Shown here piece by piece: positions 1 to 10,279 of a stretch of DNA of 11,876 nt. Each line of letters begins with the position of its first letter. Positions within the stretch are counted from its first letter, which is position 1. Source of the stretch: an uncultured Collinsella sp. Lineage in GTDB: Bacteria; Actinomycetota; Coriobacteriia; Coriobacteriales; Coriobacteriaceae. The stretch spans positions 1 to 11,876 of the forward strand of contig USAY01000059.1 in NCBI GenBank assembly GCA_900552755.1. The letters are read 5' to 3'. Below the pieces are notes generated by a model. The model did not search any database. It saw nothing but the letters and a program-made list of their open reading frames with translations, and was not told the DNA's origin. The position numbers and the translations under genes are program-made.

Positions 1-2122
1 CGAAGTTGGAGCTTGCGGTCATCTTGATGTACTTGATCATGTTGGCGTAGGTCTTGCGCCCCTCGATGATGCCCTCCTCGAGCACCATCAAATCCTTCTC
101 GAGCAAGATGATATCGGCCGACTCCTTGGCCACGTCGACCGCAGTATCGACCGAGATGCCGATGTCGGACGACTTCATGGCCGAGGCGTCGTTGATGCCG
201 TCGCCCATGTAGCCCACCACATGACCGTTTGCACGCAGCACGGACACGACGCGCGCTTTTTGATCGGGCGTAAGCTTGGCAAAGACCTGCACGTCCTCGG
301 CGCGACGAGCGAGCTCGGCGTCGTCCATTGCGGCGATATCGCTGCCGAGCAGCATGTTGTTGACCTCGAGTCCCACCTGCTTGCAGATGGTGCGCGTGAC
401 CTTCTCATTGTCGCCGGTCAAGATCTTGGTGGCTACACCGTGGTTGCGCAGCGCCTCGATAGCATCGGCCGTGGACTCTTTGGGCGGATCCAAAAACGCC
501 AGGTAGCCGATCAGCACCATGTCGCGCTCATCATCGGCGCTAAAGGCACCGACAGGCGACGGGTTGGACTTTTGAGCGATTGCCAACACGCGGAAGCCGT
601 CGTCGTTAAGGTCGGCGACCGTTGCCAAAATGCGCTCGCGCACCTCGTCGTCCAGCACGTGAACGCCGCCGTCAATCTCGGCATGCGAGCACACCGACAG
701 CATCTCCTCGACTGCACCCTTGGTGACCATCTGGGTTTTGCCGCTTCGATCGCGCACCACGGTGGTAAGGCGACGGCGCGTAAAGTCAAACGGCACCTCG
801 TCGACCTTCACATAGGCCTCGGAAAGGTCGGTGAGACTCGGGTCGTTTTGCTCCTCTTCCTCGGTGCATTTGATGATCGCCAGATCCATCAGATTCTTGT
901 AGCCCGTCTGGAAATAGCTGTTGAGGTAGGCATGGCGCAGAACGCGCGAATCCTCCTGGCCATCGATGTTCCAGTGATACTCCAGCACCACCTGGTCCTG
1001 CGTCAGCGTGCCAGTCTTGTCCGTGCACAGCACGTCCATCGCGCCAAAGTTTTGAATCGAGTTGAGGTTCTTAACGATGGTCTGCTTTTTGCTCATAGCC
1101 ACGGCGCCCTTGGCAAGGCACGTGGTAACGATCATGGGCAGCATCTCGGGTGTCAGGCCCACGGCGATGCTGATGGCAAACAGGCCAGCATTAAGCCAAT
1201 CGCCCTTGGTGACGCCGTTAATCATAAAGACAAACGGAACCATCACCATCATAAAGCGGATGAGCACCCACGAGACGCTATTGACGCCTTTGGAAAAGCT
1301 CGTCTCTACGGCATCCTCGGACAGGCTCGATGCCATAGAGCCAAACAAGGTCTGCTCGCCCACGCTAAAGGCGAGCGCCGTCGCGCTGCCCGAGATCACA
1401 CTGCTGCCCATGAGGGCGATGTTCTCGAACGACGTTGCCGAATCGGACTCGGTGCACGTCGCGGGAACCTTCTCGACCGGCTCGCTCTCGCCCGTCAGGC
1501 TTGCCTGGCTCACAAAGAGGTCCTTAGCCTCAATGATTCTCACATCGGCGGGAATCATGTCACCGGCGGACAGGTGCACGATGTCACCAACCACCACGTC
1601 GTCGATGGGAATCTCGGTCCTAGGGGCATCCTCGCGGGTGACTGTCACGGTGGTCGTAATCATATCGAGCAGCTTTTCGGCCGCGTTGCCGCTGCGCGCT
1701 TCCTGGACATAGCGCAGCGTGCCCGAAAGCACCACCATCGTGGTGATGATGATCACCGTCAGCGGGTCAAAGTCCTCCGGCGTGCTGCCCATCATCGACA
1801 ACGCCGGGAACACCATGTCCGTCATTGCCGAAATAATGGCCAAGAAGAACAGAATTGCCGTAAAGGGATTGACGAATGCATCCGCGAGCTTGCGGACAAG
1901 CGACTTTTTCTTGCCGCGCGTGACCACGTTGCGTCCGTTATCGGCCTCGCTGTGCGCGACCTCATCACGGGTTAGACCACCCAGGTTCGAGCCCACCCAG
2001 GACATGGCGTCCATCAGCGGGATAGTTGCCGCATGCTGGATGCGGCCCTCTGCACGATGCCTGATCAGTTCGTTTTGCACCTGGACTGCAGATGGCGTAT
2101 GGCGCATATTCAGCTTCTTCAA
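1..2122 (-). CDS. mgtA: MgtA-type Mg2+-importing P-type ATPase (C-terminus outside window)
   Basis: This is a P-type (P3B) ATPase expected to import Mg2+ across the cytoplasmic membrane at the cost of ATP. My translation of the minus strand is open for 707 codons and leaves the window at TASSNF, in the hinge before the C-terminal helices, so roughly 170-190 residues are missing. Counting from a TTG start, the visible motifs are: first membrane pair after NPFTAILFF (about 79 on), actuator loop LTGES at 209-213, LTPEMLP in helix M4, phosphorylation motif DKTGTLT with Asp368, the nucleotide-domain sequence VPFDFTRRR, and hinge GDGIND at 640-645 followed by SVDTAVDVAKESADIILLEK, which is close to textbook MgtA. 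TTG at 2120-2122 is chosen because GGAG lies 8 bases upstream; the first ATG (2105-2107) has no good ribosome site. A TAA bars extension further upstream. No frameshift was seen. It lies downstream of the regulator's terminator, so it probably has its own control. Family call firm; Mg2+ specificity is family knowledge. Confidence 0.95.
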   Translation of the reverse strand, partial: MKKLNMRHTPSAVQVQNELIRHRAEGRIQHAATIPLMDAMSWVGSNLGGLTRDEVAHSEADNGRNVVTRGKKKSLVRKLADAFVNPFTAILFFLAIISAMTDMVFPALSMMGSTPEDFDPLTVIIITTMVVLSGTLRYVQEARSGNAAEKLLDMITTTVTVTREDAPRTEIPIDDVVVGDIVHLSAGDMIPADVRIIEAKDLFVSQASLTGESEPVEKVPATCTESDSATSFENIALMGSSVISGSATALAFSVGEQTLFGSMASSLSEDAVETSFSKGVNSVSWVLIRFMMVMVPFVFMINGVTKGDWLNAGLFAISIAVGLTPEMLPMIVTTCLAKGAVAMSKKQTIVKNLNSIQNFGAMDVLCTDKTGTLTQDQVVLEYHWNIDGQEDSRVLRHAYLNSYFQTGYKNLMDLAIIKCTEEEEQNDPSLTDLSEAYVKVDEVPFDFTRRRLTTVVRDRSGKTQMVTKGAVEEMLSVCSHAEIDGGVHVLDDEVRERILATVADLNDDGFRVLAIAQKSNPSPVGAFSADDERDMVLIGYLAFLDPPKESTADAIEALRNHGVATKILTGDNEKVTRTICKQVGLEVNNMLLGSDIAAMDDAELARRAEDVQVFAKLTPDQKARVVSVLRANGHVVGYMGDGINDASAMKSSDIGISVDTAVDVAKESADIILLEKDLMVLEEGIIEGRKTYANMIKYIKMTASSNF

Positions 2123-2130
2123 TTGCCTTG

Positions 2131-2134
2131 CTCC
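2131..2134 (-). promoter_or_regulatory. Shine-Dalgarno GGAG deciding a TTG start for mgtA
   Basis: On the minus strand GGAG is followed by an 8-base spacer (CAAGGCAA) and then TTG AAG AAG CTG AAT ATG. The ATG five codons later has only a purine-rich GAAGAAG in front of it. The spacing therefore favours TTG as the initiation codon and a protein beginning MKKLNMRHTPS. An ATG start would shorten the protein by five residues only. Confidence 0.5.
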
Positions 2135-2164
2135 GTTCTGTCGATCGGATGCAGAGCCGTCTAG

Positions 2165-2270
2165 CCGCGACGCCCGCCATTAAGGTGGACCTGCGCCGGC
2201 AGACATCGCCCTGCCTTGCTGGTACTGTCGCTGCCGCTCACGGTCCTCACCTTCCCTTCGCGTCTGCGAC
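2165..2270 (-). promoter_or_regulatory. Possible structured RNA leader upstream of mgtA
   Basis: Between the terminator and the mgtA start, the minus-strand RNA can fold into nested helices. The segment at 2253-2242 (AAGGTGAGGACC) pairs with 2191-2182 (GGTCCACCTT), giving 10 pairs with a 2-base bulge; outside it GACGC (2264-2260) pairs with GCGTC (2173-2169). Inside, CTGCCG (2202-2197) can pair either with GGCAG at 2215-2211 or with CGGCAG at 2236-2231, so two hairpins exclude each other. A 29-codon reading frame beginning GTG AGG ACC at about 2249 and ending TAG at 2161-2163 overlaps the same stretch. The string AGGTGAGG recalls the start of the M-box, but the other conserved M-box blocks are absent. 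This is a hand-made fold in GC-rich DNA; no known riboswitch class was recognised. Confidence 0.3.
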
Positions 2271-2280
2271 TGTCTTTAGA

Positions 2281-2327
2281 ATAGAAAAGCCGCAAGACCG
2301 GGCACATGGCTGGTTTCTTGCGGCTTT
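2281..2327 (-). terminator. Rho-independent terminator after the winged-helix regulator
   Basis: A perfect 12-bp inverted repeat (2286-2297, AAAGCCGCAAGA, with 2316-2327, TCTTGCGGCTTT) encloses an 18-base loop. Read on the minus strand the stem runs into TTTTCTAT, a U-rich tail. It lies about 65 bases beyond the regulator's stop and about 160 bases before the mgtA start, so it should end the ATPase-regulator transcript and separate it from mgtA. Confidence 0.8.
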
Positions 2328-2392
2328 CTTGCGATTTAGCAAGGATTGTCAGAGTGACTTTTGGGGTCGATAGAAGCGAACGATTCAACGCG

Positions 2393-2875
2393 TTACTCGG
2401 CCATTTTATAGCCCACGCCCCAAACAGTTAGCAGATAACGGGGATTGTCAGGCTCGGGTTCAATCTTCTTTCGGATCTTGCGGACAAAGGCCATGATGTT
2501 ACTGTCATCGAGCAGATATTCGTCTTGCCATACAGCACGATAGATTTCCTCTTTGCTAAAGACTGTGCCCCGGTTGCTCGCCAAAAAGGCCAGGATATCG
2601 AATTCTTTGGGCGTGAGCGAAACGGGCGCGCCCGACACTTTAACGGCGCGCGAAGCCAGATCGATGGAAAGATCGCCGATAACGATGGGCTCCGCAGCGG
2701 CACTTGTCTGCGAGCCGGCAACTGCCAGTTCTATGGCGGTCAGCCTGCCCGATGCGATATCGGCAAACACGGGTGCAAGTTCGAGGGCGGCAGCGCTACC
2801 GGACGAAAACAGCGCGCTGCTGAGCTCGGCGGCCTCGGCGAGTGTAATCGCTATGTTGGTTCTGTTGGTACGCAT
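2393..2875 (-). CDS. Orphan OmpR/PhoB-type winged-helix DNA-binding protein, no receiver domain
   Basis: The 160-residue product ends in a clear OmpR/PhoB-family winged helix (about residues 64-160). The family's marks are the LTPKEFDILAFLASNRG block (88-103), FSKEEIYRAVW (106-116), the recognition-helix part DSNIMAFVRKIRKKIE (124-139), and the C-terminal hairpin YLLTVWGVGYKM (147-158). The first 60 residues are Ala/Leu-rich and show neither the acidic cluster nor the Lys/Thr pattern of a receiver domain, and they are only half its usual length. The protein therefore cannot be a normal response regulator; its signal is unknown. The stop of the upstream pump gene is only 9 bases from this ATG, so the two are almost certainly cotranscribed. 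The ribosome site is modest (AGGG, 7 bases before ATG). By context it may control the pump genes here. DNA-binding fold firm; target and ligand are inference. Confidence 0.9.
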   Translation of the reverse strand: MRTNRTNIAITLAEAAELSSALFSSGSAAALELAPVFADIASGRLTAIELAVAGSQTSAAAEPIVIGDLSIDLASRAVKVSGAPVSLTPKEFDILAFLASNRGTVFSKEEIYRAVWQDEYLLDDSNIMAFVRKIRKKIEPEPDNPRYLLTVWGVGYKMAE

Positions 2876-2884
2876 AGAACCGCC

Positions 2885-5329
2885 CTAGAACAGACTGCTC
2901 GAGCGGGACAGGTAAACCCGCTTGATCGTCGAAACAACAACAAGATACAACACGCTCAGCAGTGCAACGATGCCCAGATACCACATGGGCAGCGTGGCAA
3001 GGCCGAGCAGTTGCGCGGCAGGACTCAGCGCGAGAAGGGCCGAGGCGATAAGCATGGTGGCGACCATTATCACGAGCGGACGACACGGCCGGTCCCCGTG
3101 GCGAACATTGCGCGCTCGCAAGACGAGGAGCACGAGCGATTCGGTCCAAGCGCACTCCAGCAACCATCCGGTCTGGAAGGCCGCGATAAAGGTCGCCTGG
3201 CCCGCAGCGTCCAACGTGGCAAAGGACCCACCGCACACCGCAGGGCAAACGCCCAGGAGCAAAATGGCAAACGTGATGATGTCAAACGCCGAACTCGCGA
3301 AGCCAAAGTGAAGCATAAAGCTGCCGAGGCCCTTGCCCGACCATGCCTTGGGACGAGCAATCTCCTCCCCGTCGACGTTATCCCACGAGAGCGCCAGGCA
3401 GGTGGCGTCATAGCACAGGTTGAGCAAAAGCAGCTGAGCGGCGGTCGCCGGCAAAAACGGCAGGAAGATACTCGAGGCGGCAACCGAGCAGATATTGCCA
3501 AAGTTGGAACTCGACGCGATGCGAATGTACTTGGAAGCGTTGGCGAACGAAGCCCTGCCTTCGCTGACGCCCTCGGCGACCACGCCCAGGTCGCGCTCGA
3601 GCAGTACCAGATCAGCAACCTTTTTGGATTCCGCTGCCGCCGAGTCCACAACGATGCCGACATCTGCCGACGTAAGCGCCGGCACGTCGTTCACACCATC
3701 GCCGATATAGCCGACTGTATGGCCAGAGAGTCGAATGAGACTGACAACATGAGCCTTTTGCGCGGGTGTGAGCTCGGCAAACACACGAGTACGCCCCACG
3801 CGAACAAGCGCCTCGGACTCCTCCATGGCATCGAGCATGCTGCCAGTGATAACGCTATCGGCAGGAATGCCCAGGCGCGAACAGGTTGACCGGGCAACCG
3901 AAGCCGAGTCACCGGTAAGCACGCGCACCTCAACGGAAAGGTCGGACAGCGCGCGCACGGCGGCGCGAGCGCTTGCCTTGGGTCGATCGAAAAAGCCCAA
4001 AAAGCCGCAGAGCACCAGGTCACCCCAGTCCGAAGACGTTGTGCTGTAGGCAACGGCGAGGACCTTGATGCCGTCGGCACGCATGTCCTCGGCAACCTCA
4101 TAGGCGCTCTGGCGGCCCGCGGCGTCCATGGGGACGAGTTCCCCTTTAAAGTTGGCCCAGGCACAACGAGCGCAAACACTCTCGACCTCGCCCTTTACGA
4201 TGGTCAAGTGATTGCCAGGACGAGCCTGCAGCCCCAGGCAACCAAGCGCCCCAGGCGTGGCATCGAGCTTAACGCCCGAAGCCTTGGTGACGTGGTCGAA
4301 AGGATCAGATGCGTGCAGGGTAAATGCGCCTGCGAGGTCTTTGGCGGCGAGACGCAACTCGGGCGCGGCGCACGCGTCGGCAATGGCCCGGTTGAGCTGG
4401 TTGGCGGCCGCCCCCTGGCTCTTACTCTCCAAATACGCCAGGCTGAGCGTTTGCTCGCTTTCGTTGCCCAGGATATCGGTATAGTACTCGAGCACCGCGG
4501 TGTCCTCGGTGAGTGTGCCCGTCTTGTCCACGCACACCACGTCCATGGAACCCAGCGATTCCATGGCGTCAACGTTTTTAACGATGACCTGTTTGTTCTT
4601 AAGGCGATGCGCGCTGCCCGAAAGGCACACGCTCGTGACGACCGGCAGCATCTCGGGGACCAGGCCAACGGCCGTGCCCAGGGCAAACAGCAGGGCCTGC
4701 GCCCAGTCGCCCAGCACAAAACCTCGAATCATAATGACAAACGGCAGCACGATGAGCATGCACCTTACCAGGGCGGCACAGATGCTCCTGGCACCAACGC
4801 CAAGCTGCGTGCCTAGCCGAGCGCGCTGCGGCGATGTGGGCGGCTCCTCGGCAACGCGAGCGAGAACGGTTGCCGAAGCCTTTCCGTCGACGATGGTCGT
4901 TCCAGCACGGACGGCCTCCCCTTCTCGCTTGGTGGTCTGACCGCTCTCGCCCGTAAGCGACGATTCGGAGACAAGGATGTGGTCGCCCTTGGCAAGAACC
5001 GCATCGACCGGGCAGAGCATGCCGGCATACAGGCGAATCACATCGCCGGGCACAAGCCGGTCAGCATCGACTTGGATCCAGCAAGCGTCGACACGTTTCC
5101 AAACGGCCGCATGGTTCGCCCTGAACATGTGCCGGTCGAAGCTGCGCTTGGCTTCGTTTTCGTAGAACAGGCGCACCAGGCCGCCAACCAGCCACATCAA
5201 AAACAGCACGGCAGGTGCAAACACGCCCGTCTGGCCTTGCGCCTGCGGTACGACGTCAACCAAAAAGGCCAAGCCGGCAAGCGCAAGCAGCAGCGACGAA
5301 AACGGATTAAAGAACGATTTTTTAATCAT
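2885..5329 (-). CDS. Short MgtA-family P-type ATPase (cation pump paralog)
   Basis: This 814-residue membrane pump has the full P-type ATPase catalytic set: LTGES at 125-129, VPEMLP in helix M4 (224-229), DKTGTLT with Asp268, DPFDHVTK in the nucleotide domain (342-349), TGD at 472-474 and GDGVND at 543-548. The C-terminal half matches MgtA: DNVDGEEIARPKAW (650-663), FMLHFGFASSAFDIITFAIL (671-690) and FQTGWLLECAWTESLVLLVL (718-737). It starts almost directly at the first membrane pair (NPFSSLLLALAG, residues 8-19), so it lacks about 70 cytoplasmic N-terminal residues present in the neighbouring MgtA. The upstream DNA in other frames does not encode the missing part. Start: ATG with GAGG 5 bases upstream; a TACAAT hexamer at 5361-5356 could be a -10 box, but no good -35 is seen. 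It heads a two-gene unit with the winged-helix protein. Cation import, probably Mg2+, is a family inference; the ion could differ. Confidence 0.93.
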   Translation of the reverse strand: MIKKSFFNPFSSLLLALAGLAFLVDVVPQAQGQTGVFAPAVLFLMWLVGGLVRLFYENEAKRSFDRHMFRANHAAVWKRVDACWIQVDADRLVPGDVIRLYAGMLCPVDAVLAKGDHILVSESSLTGESGQTTKREGEAVRAGTTIVDGKASATVLARVAEEPPTSPQRARLGTQLGVGARSICAALVRCMLIVLPFVIMIRGFVLGDWAQALLFALGTAVGLVPEMLPVVTSVCLSGSAHRLKNKQVIVKNVDAMESLGSMDVVCVDKTGTLTEDTAVLEYYTDILGNESEQTLSLAYLESKSQGAAANQLNRAIADACAAPELRLAAKDLAGAFTLHASDPFDHVTKASGVKLDATPGALGCLGLQARPGNHLTIVKGEVESVCARCAWANFKGELVPMDAAGRQSAYEVAEDMRADGIKVLAVAYSTTSSDWGDLVLCGFLGFFDRPKASARAAVRALSDLSVEVRVLTGDSASVARSTCSRLGIPADSVITGSMLDAMEESEALVRVGRTRVFAELTPAQKAHVVSLIRLSGHTVGYIGDGVNDVPALTSADVGIVVDSAAAESKKVADLVLLERDLGVVAEGVSEGRASFANASKYIRIASSSNFGNICSVAASSIFLPFLPATAAQLLLLNLCYDATCLALSWDNVDGEEIARPKAWSGKGLGSFMLHFGFASSAFDIITFAILLLGVCPAVCGGSFATLDAAGQATFIAAFQTGWLLECAWTESLVLLVLRARNVRHGDRPCRPLVIMVATMLIASALLALSPAAQLLGLATLPMWYLGIVALLSVLYLVVVSTIKRVYLSRSSSLF

Positions 5330-5427
5330 CGAAGCCTCTTTCTAGCATGGCTTCGATTGTATCCGAGGCGTATGCCAGCATCCCCGCCCCAGACCTTGCG
5401 ACTTCCTTGCTTTTACGCGTGACAAAG

Positions 5428-5491
5428 TTTTGCTATTGCTCACTTGCGCCGCACTTGGGATGCAGGGTAAACAGTGAAGGAGCTGCAGAGC
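5428..5491 (+). pseudogene. Decayed, frameshifted duplicate of part of the downstream membrane-protein gene
   Basis: Bases 5428-5491 align with 5896-5961 inside the intact gene that follows. By hand I count about 50 matches over 66 columns, with two single-base gaps in the upstream copy. The upstream copy reads FCYCSLAPHLG, against FCYCTLAPRFG in the gene (residues 71-81). After the first missing base the frame breaks; after the second it resumes as KELQSR against KEMQCR. Differences fall largely at third codon positions before the first gap, which suggests the segment was once translated. The similarity does not clearly extend upstream of 5428 or downstream of 5491, so only a remnant of a tandem paralog, or a recombination scar, is left. 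Confidence 0.6.
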
Positions 5492-5629
5492 AGGTCTACG
5501 CTCCGGTTGCCGCTCAGAAACGCCGTGACCACGTCGCAGATATCCTTGCTCGCGCTCATCTTGGTTGGGGACATCGGCCTTCTGCTCATTGCGGTGAGTA
5601 TCTTGCTCTATGCTCTTATCCAACGCTAG
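5474..5629 (+). CDS. Possible 51-residue single-helix membrane microprotein
   Basis: A GTG-started frame directly after an in-frame TAA runs 51 codons to TAG. The first 17 residues are basic (KELQSRSTLRLPLRN), then TTSQ leads into one long hydrophobic helix (ISLLALILVGDIG, then LLLIAVSILLYALI) ending in QR. A shorter product of 34 residues could start at the in-frame GTG at 5525. AGGG lies about 6 bases before the first GTG; no better ribosome site is seen. The first codons are the tail of the decayed duplicate, so this may be a fragment that has gained a new reading frame or simply the hydrophobic end of a dead gene. Size and shape resemble small pump-associated proteins such as MgtS, MgtR or KdpF, but no sequence identity to them is claimed. 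Expression is unproven. Confidence 0.25.
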   Translation: MKELQSRSTLRLPLRNAVTTSQISLLALILVGDIGLLLIAVSILLYALIQR

Positions 5630-5685
5630 CCCAGACTGACGCATCCCGCGCGCCGCAACGACCGCCACGACACCAAGGACCGGCT

Positions 5686-6819
5686 ATGGCTACACTTTCC
5701 GAACAAGAACGCAAGCGCATCCAGCGATACTGCATCTACCCCAAGATTGCCGGTGCGGCGCTTGCCATGGCATTCGTGCTGCCATTTTTGATTATTCCCT
5801 TCGAAATGATTGACGACATCGTCTTTCATCACGAAGGCTTCCAAGAGACGGGCATGATGACCGCCCTGGTGCTCGCCGCCATCGAGCTCGTCATATTCTG
5901 CTACTGCACGCTCGCGCCGCGCTTTGGTATGCGCGGCAAGCAGTGGAAGGAAATGCAGTGCCGACTCGTCGTCGAGCAGACCGAGAAAGACCGCTCGGCA
6001 CAAATCGCAGGCGTTGTCGGTACGCAGGCCGCCGCGCGCTTACTCAAGAACAGCGACAACGAGACCGCACGCAATCTGGGCGGTGCGGCAGAAGTCGCCG
6101 CCGCCGTAGGTGCCGTTGCCACCGCAGCAGACGTGCTTACCGAGAGCTTCGCTAACGCAAAGGCCATGGCGGAGGCCTGTGGCTTGCCTGTCCCCCGTGC
6201 AAAAAAGTGGATCATCGCGCTTGTGGCGCTGCCCCTCGCAATCGTATGCGGTGCCTATATCCCGCAGCTGGCGCAGGGAAACATCGAGATGCAGGAGAAC
6301 GCCGCGGCCGCGGCCGAACAGATCGCCATCGCCCGCAAGACGTTAGAGCCCGCATGCGAGTACGTGTCTGCCGATGATCCCTACGAGCGATATCAAGATT
6401 ACGGCTATCACGTCCGCGGCTACTTACACGACGGCGACTCCGATACCCAGAAGACCTATACGTACCTGGATTTCGACAACAAGGGAACGCTCAAGGAAGT
6501 GAGTTACATAGCGGAAATCGACCCCGATGCGAGCCTTGAGAACAACCTCGCCCGCATCGAGCTCGACTTTGACGAGCTTTCCTCTGTCGTCCAAACCGCA
6601 GACGTCAAGACCGTGAGCCCCGAGCTCCTAGCACCGCAAAAGCTCCCCGAAGAGTTTAGGCAGGCTTTCTTGAACGGTTCGCTCTACGAGAGTATCTCCA
6701 TCAGGACGAGCGATGACCCCATCAAAGCGTATTACTCGTTTGACACGGATCCCGAGGACGAGTTTGACGAGTACACCCATCCAAGCATCCGCATCACGTT
6801 GATGGGCAAAACGAGCTAG
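5686..6819 (+). CDS. Unrecognised three-helix membrane protein with large C-terminal domain
   Basis: I do not recognise this 377-residue protein. It has a short cytoplasmic N-terminus, two membrane helices (about 20-41 and 57-76), a loop of about 95 residues that is charged at first and then Ala/Gly-rich (AAEVAAAVGAVATAADVL, 134-151), a third helix (about 174-194), and a C-terminal domain of about 180 residues. That domain is acidic, rich in Tyr and Asp, and looks like alternating beta strands (for example KTYTYLDFDNKGTLKEVSYI, 256-275). Topology probably places the C-terminal domain outside if the N-terminus is inside. Start: ATG at 5686 with AAGGA 6 bases upstream; the frame is open 113 codons further upstream but that part has no better ribosome site and includes the gene debris. 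It converges on the ABC transporter gene and diverges from the short pump. No signal peptide, lipobox or catalytic motif is visible. Confidence 0.85.
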   Translation: MATLSEQERKRIQRYCIYPKIAGAALAMAFVLPFLIIPFEMIDDIVFHHEGFQETGMMTALVLAAIELVIFCYCTLAPRFGMRGKQWKEMQCRLVVEQTEKDRSAQIAGVVGTQAAARLLKNSDNETARNLGGAAEVAAAVGAVATAADVLTESFANAKAMAEACGLPVPRAKKWIIALVALPLAIVCGAYIPQLAQGNIEMQENAAAAAEQIAIARKTLEPACEYVSADDPYERYQDYGYHVRGYLHDGDSDTQKTYTYLDFDNKGTLKEVSYIAEIDPDASLENNLARIELDFDELSSVVQTADVKTVSPELLAPQKLPEEFRQAFLNGSLYESISIRTSDDPIKAYYSFDTDPEDEFDEYTHPSIRITLMGKTS

Positions 6820-6847
6820 GCGCAGGAGAGGGGGATGTCCCTTCCCA

Positions 6848-6878
6848 AATCTGGCAAAGGGACAGTCCCTTTGCCAGA

Positions 6879-6880
<2 letters not shown>
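6848..6880. repeat. 33-bp perfect palindrome between convergent genes, possible bidirectional terminator or REP-like element
   Basis: The left arm AATCTGGCAAAGGGAC (6848-6863) and right arm GTCCCTTTGCCAGATT (6865-6880) are exact reverse complements around a single A at 6864. The last two bases of the right arm are part of the minus-strand ABC gene's TAA stop (6879-6881). A shorter echo, GGGATGTCCC, sits at 6832-6841. Neither side has a long U-tract, so it is not a classical terminator, but its place in the 59-base gap between two convergent genes fits transcript-end function. Such GGGAC/GTCCC palindromes are the kind of sequence that occurs as dispersed REP-like repeats; copy number cannot be judged here. 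Confidence 0.75.
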
Positions 6881-10133
<3,253 letters not shown>

Positions 10134-10279
10134 GGACGGCAACCTCTCCTGCGCAGGCACCCTGCCCGCTCTCCTCCGCCGTTCGTATTCGACGCGTTTG
10201 TCCTACTCTATCCCCATTTTTTGCCGGCGCCAGTGAGGAATGTAACGAACCACGCCAAAAAACGAACGGGACGGCGCCC

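Larger units (their letters stand above)
5330..5685. other. Divergent intergenic region with gene debris
   Basis: This 356-base stretch separates the divergently transcribed short pump (minus) and membrane protein (plus), so it should carry both promoters. It holds a decayed copy of part of the downstream gene (5428-5491) and a possible microprotein frame (5474-5629), described separately. A minus-strand TACAAT at 5361-5356 is the only promoter-like hexamer worth naming. No convincing terminator, tRNA or other RNA gene was found. Confidence 0.6.

Noticed and set aside
221..1975. A 584-codon open frame on the plus strand
   Set aside because: It lies exactly antisense to the mgtA catalytic domains and its translation is His/Arg/Ala-rich without any family motif, as expected for a shadow frame in GC-rich DNA.
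2165..2270. M-box magnesium riboswitch
   Set aside because: Only AGGTGAGG resembles the M-box; the other conserved internal and 3' blocks of that class are missing, so I report only an unclassified structured leader.
2328..2343. CTTGC-GATTTA-GCAAG hairpin next to the regulator's terminator
   Set aside because: Five-base arms without a U-tract, beside a much better terminator; likely chance.
2525..3889. A 454-codon plus-strand frame across the regulator and short pump
   Set aside because: It is low in hydrophobic segments, rich in Arg, Gln and Lys, and spans two well-supported minus-strand genes; a shadow frame.
5342..5668. Frameshifted missing N-terminus of the short pump
   Set aside because: The minus-strand frames upstream of 5329 give a Gln/Arg-rich peptide with no resemblance to the N-terminal part of the neighbouring MgtA.
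5347..5685. N-terminal extension of the membrane-protein gene by 113 codons
   Set aside because: The good ribosome site AAGGA is 6 bases before the ATG at 5686. The upstream part is out-of-frame debris with a duplicated piece and has no plausible ribosome site.
10148..10165. Small palindromes CCTGCGCAGG and GCAGG-CAC-CCTGC near the ABC gene start
   Set aside because: Arms are only 5 bases in GC-rich DNA and no regulator or family pattern points to them; too weak to call an operator or RNA element.
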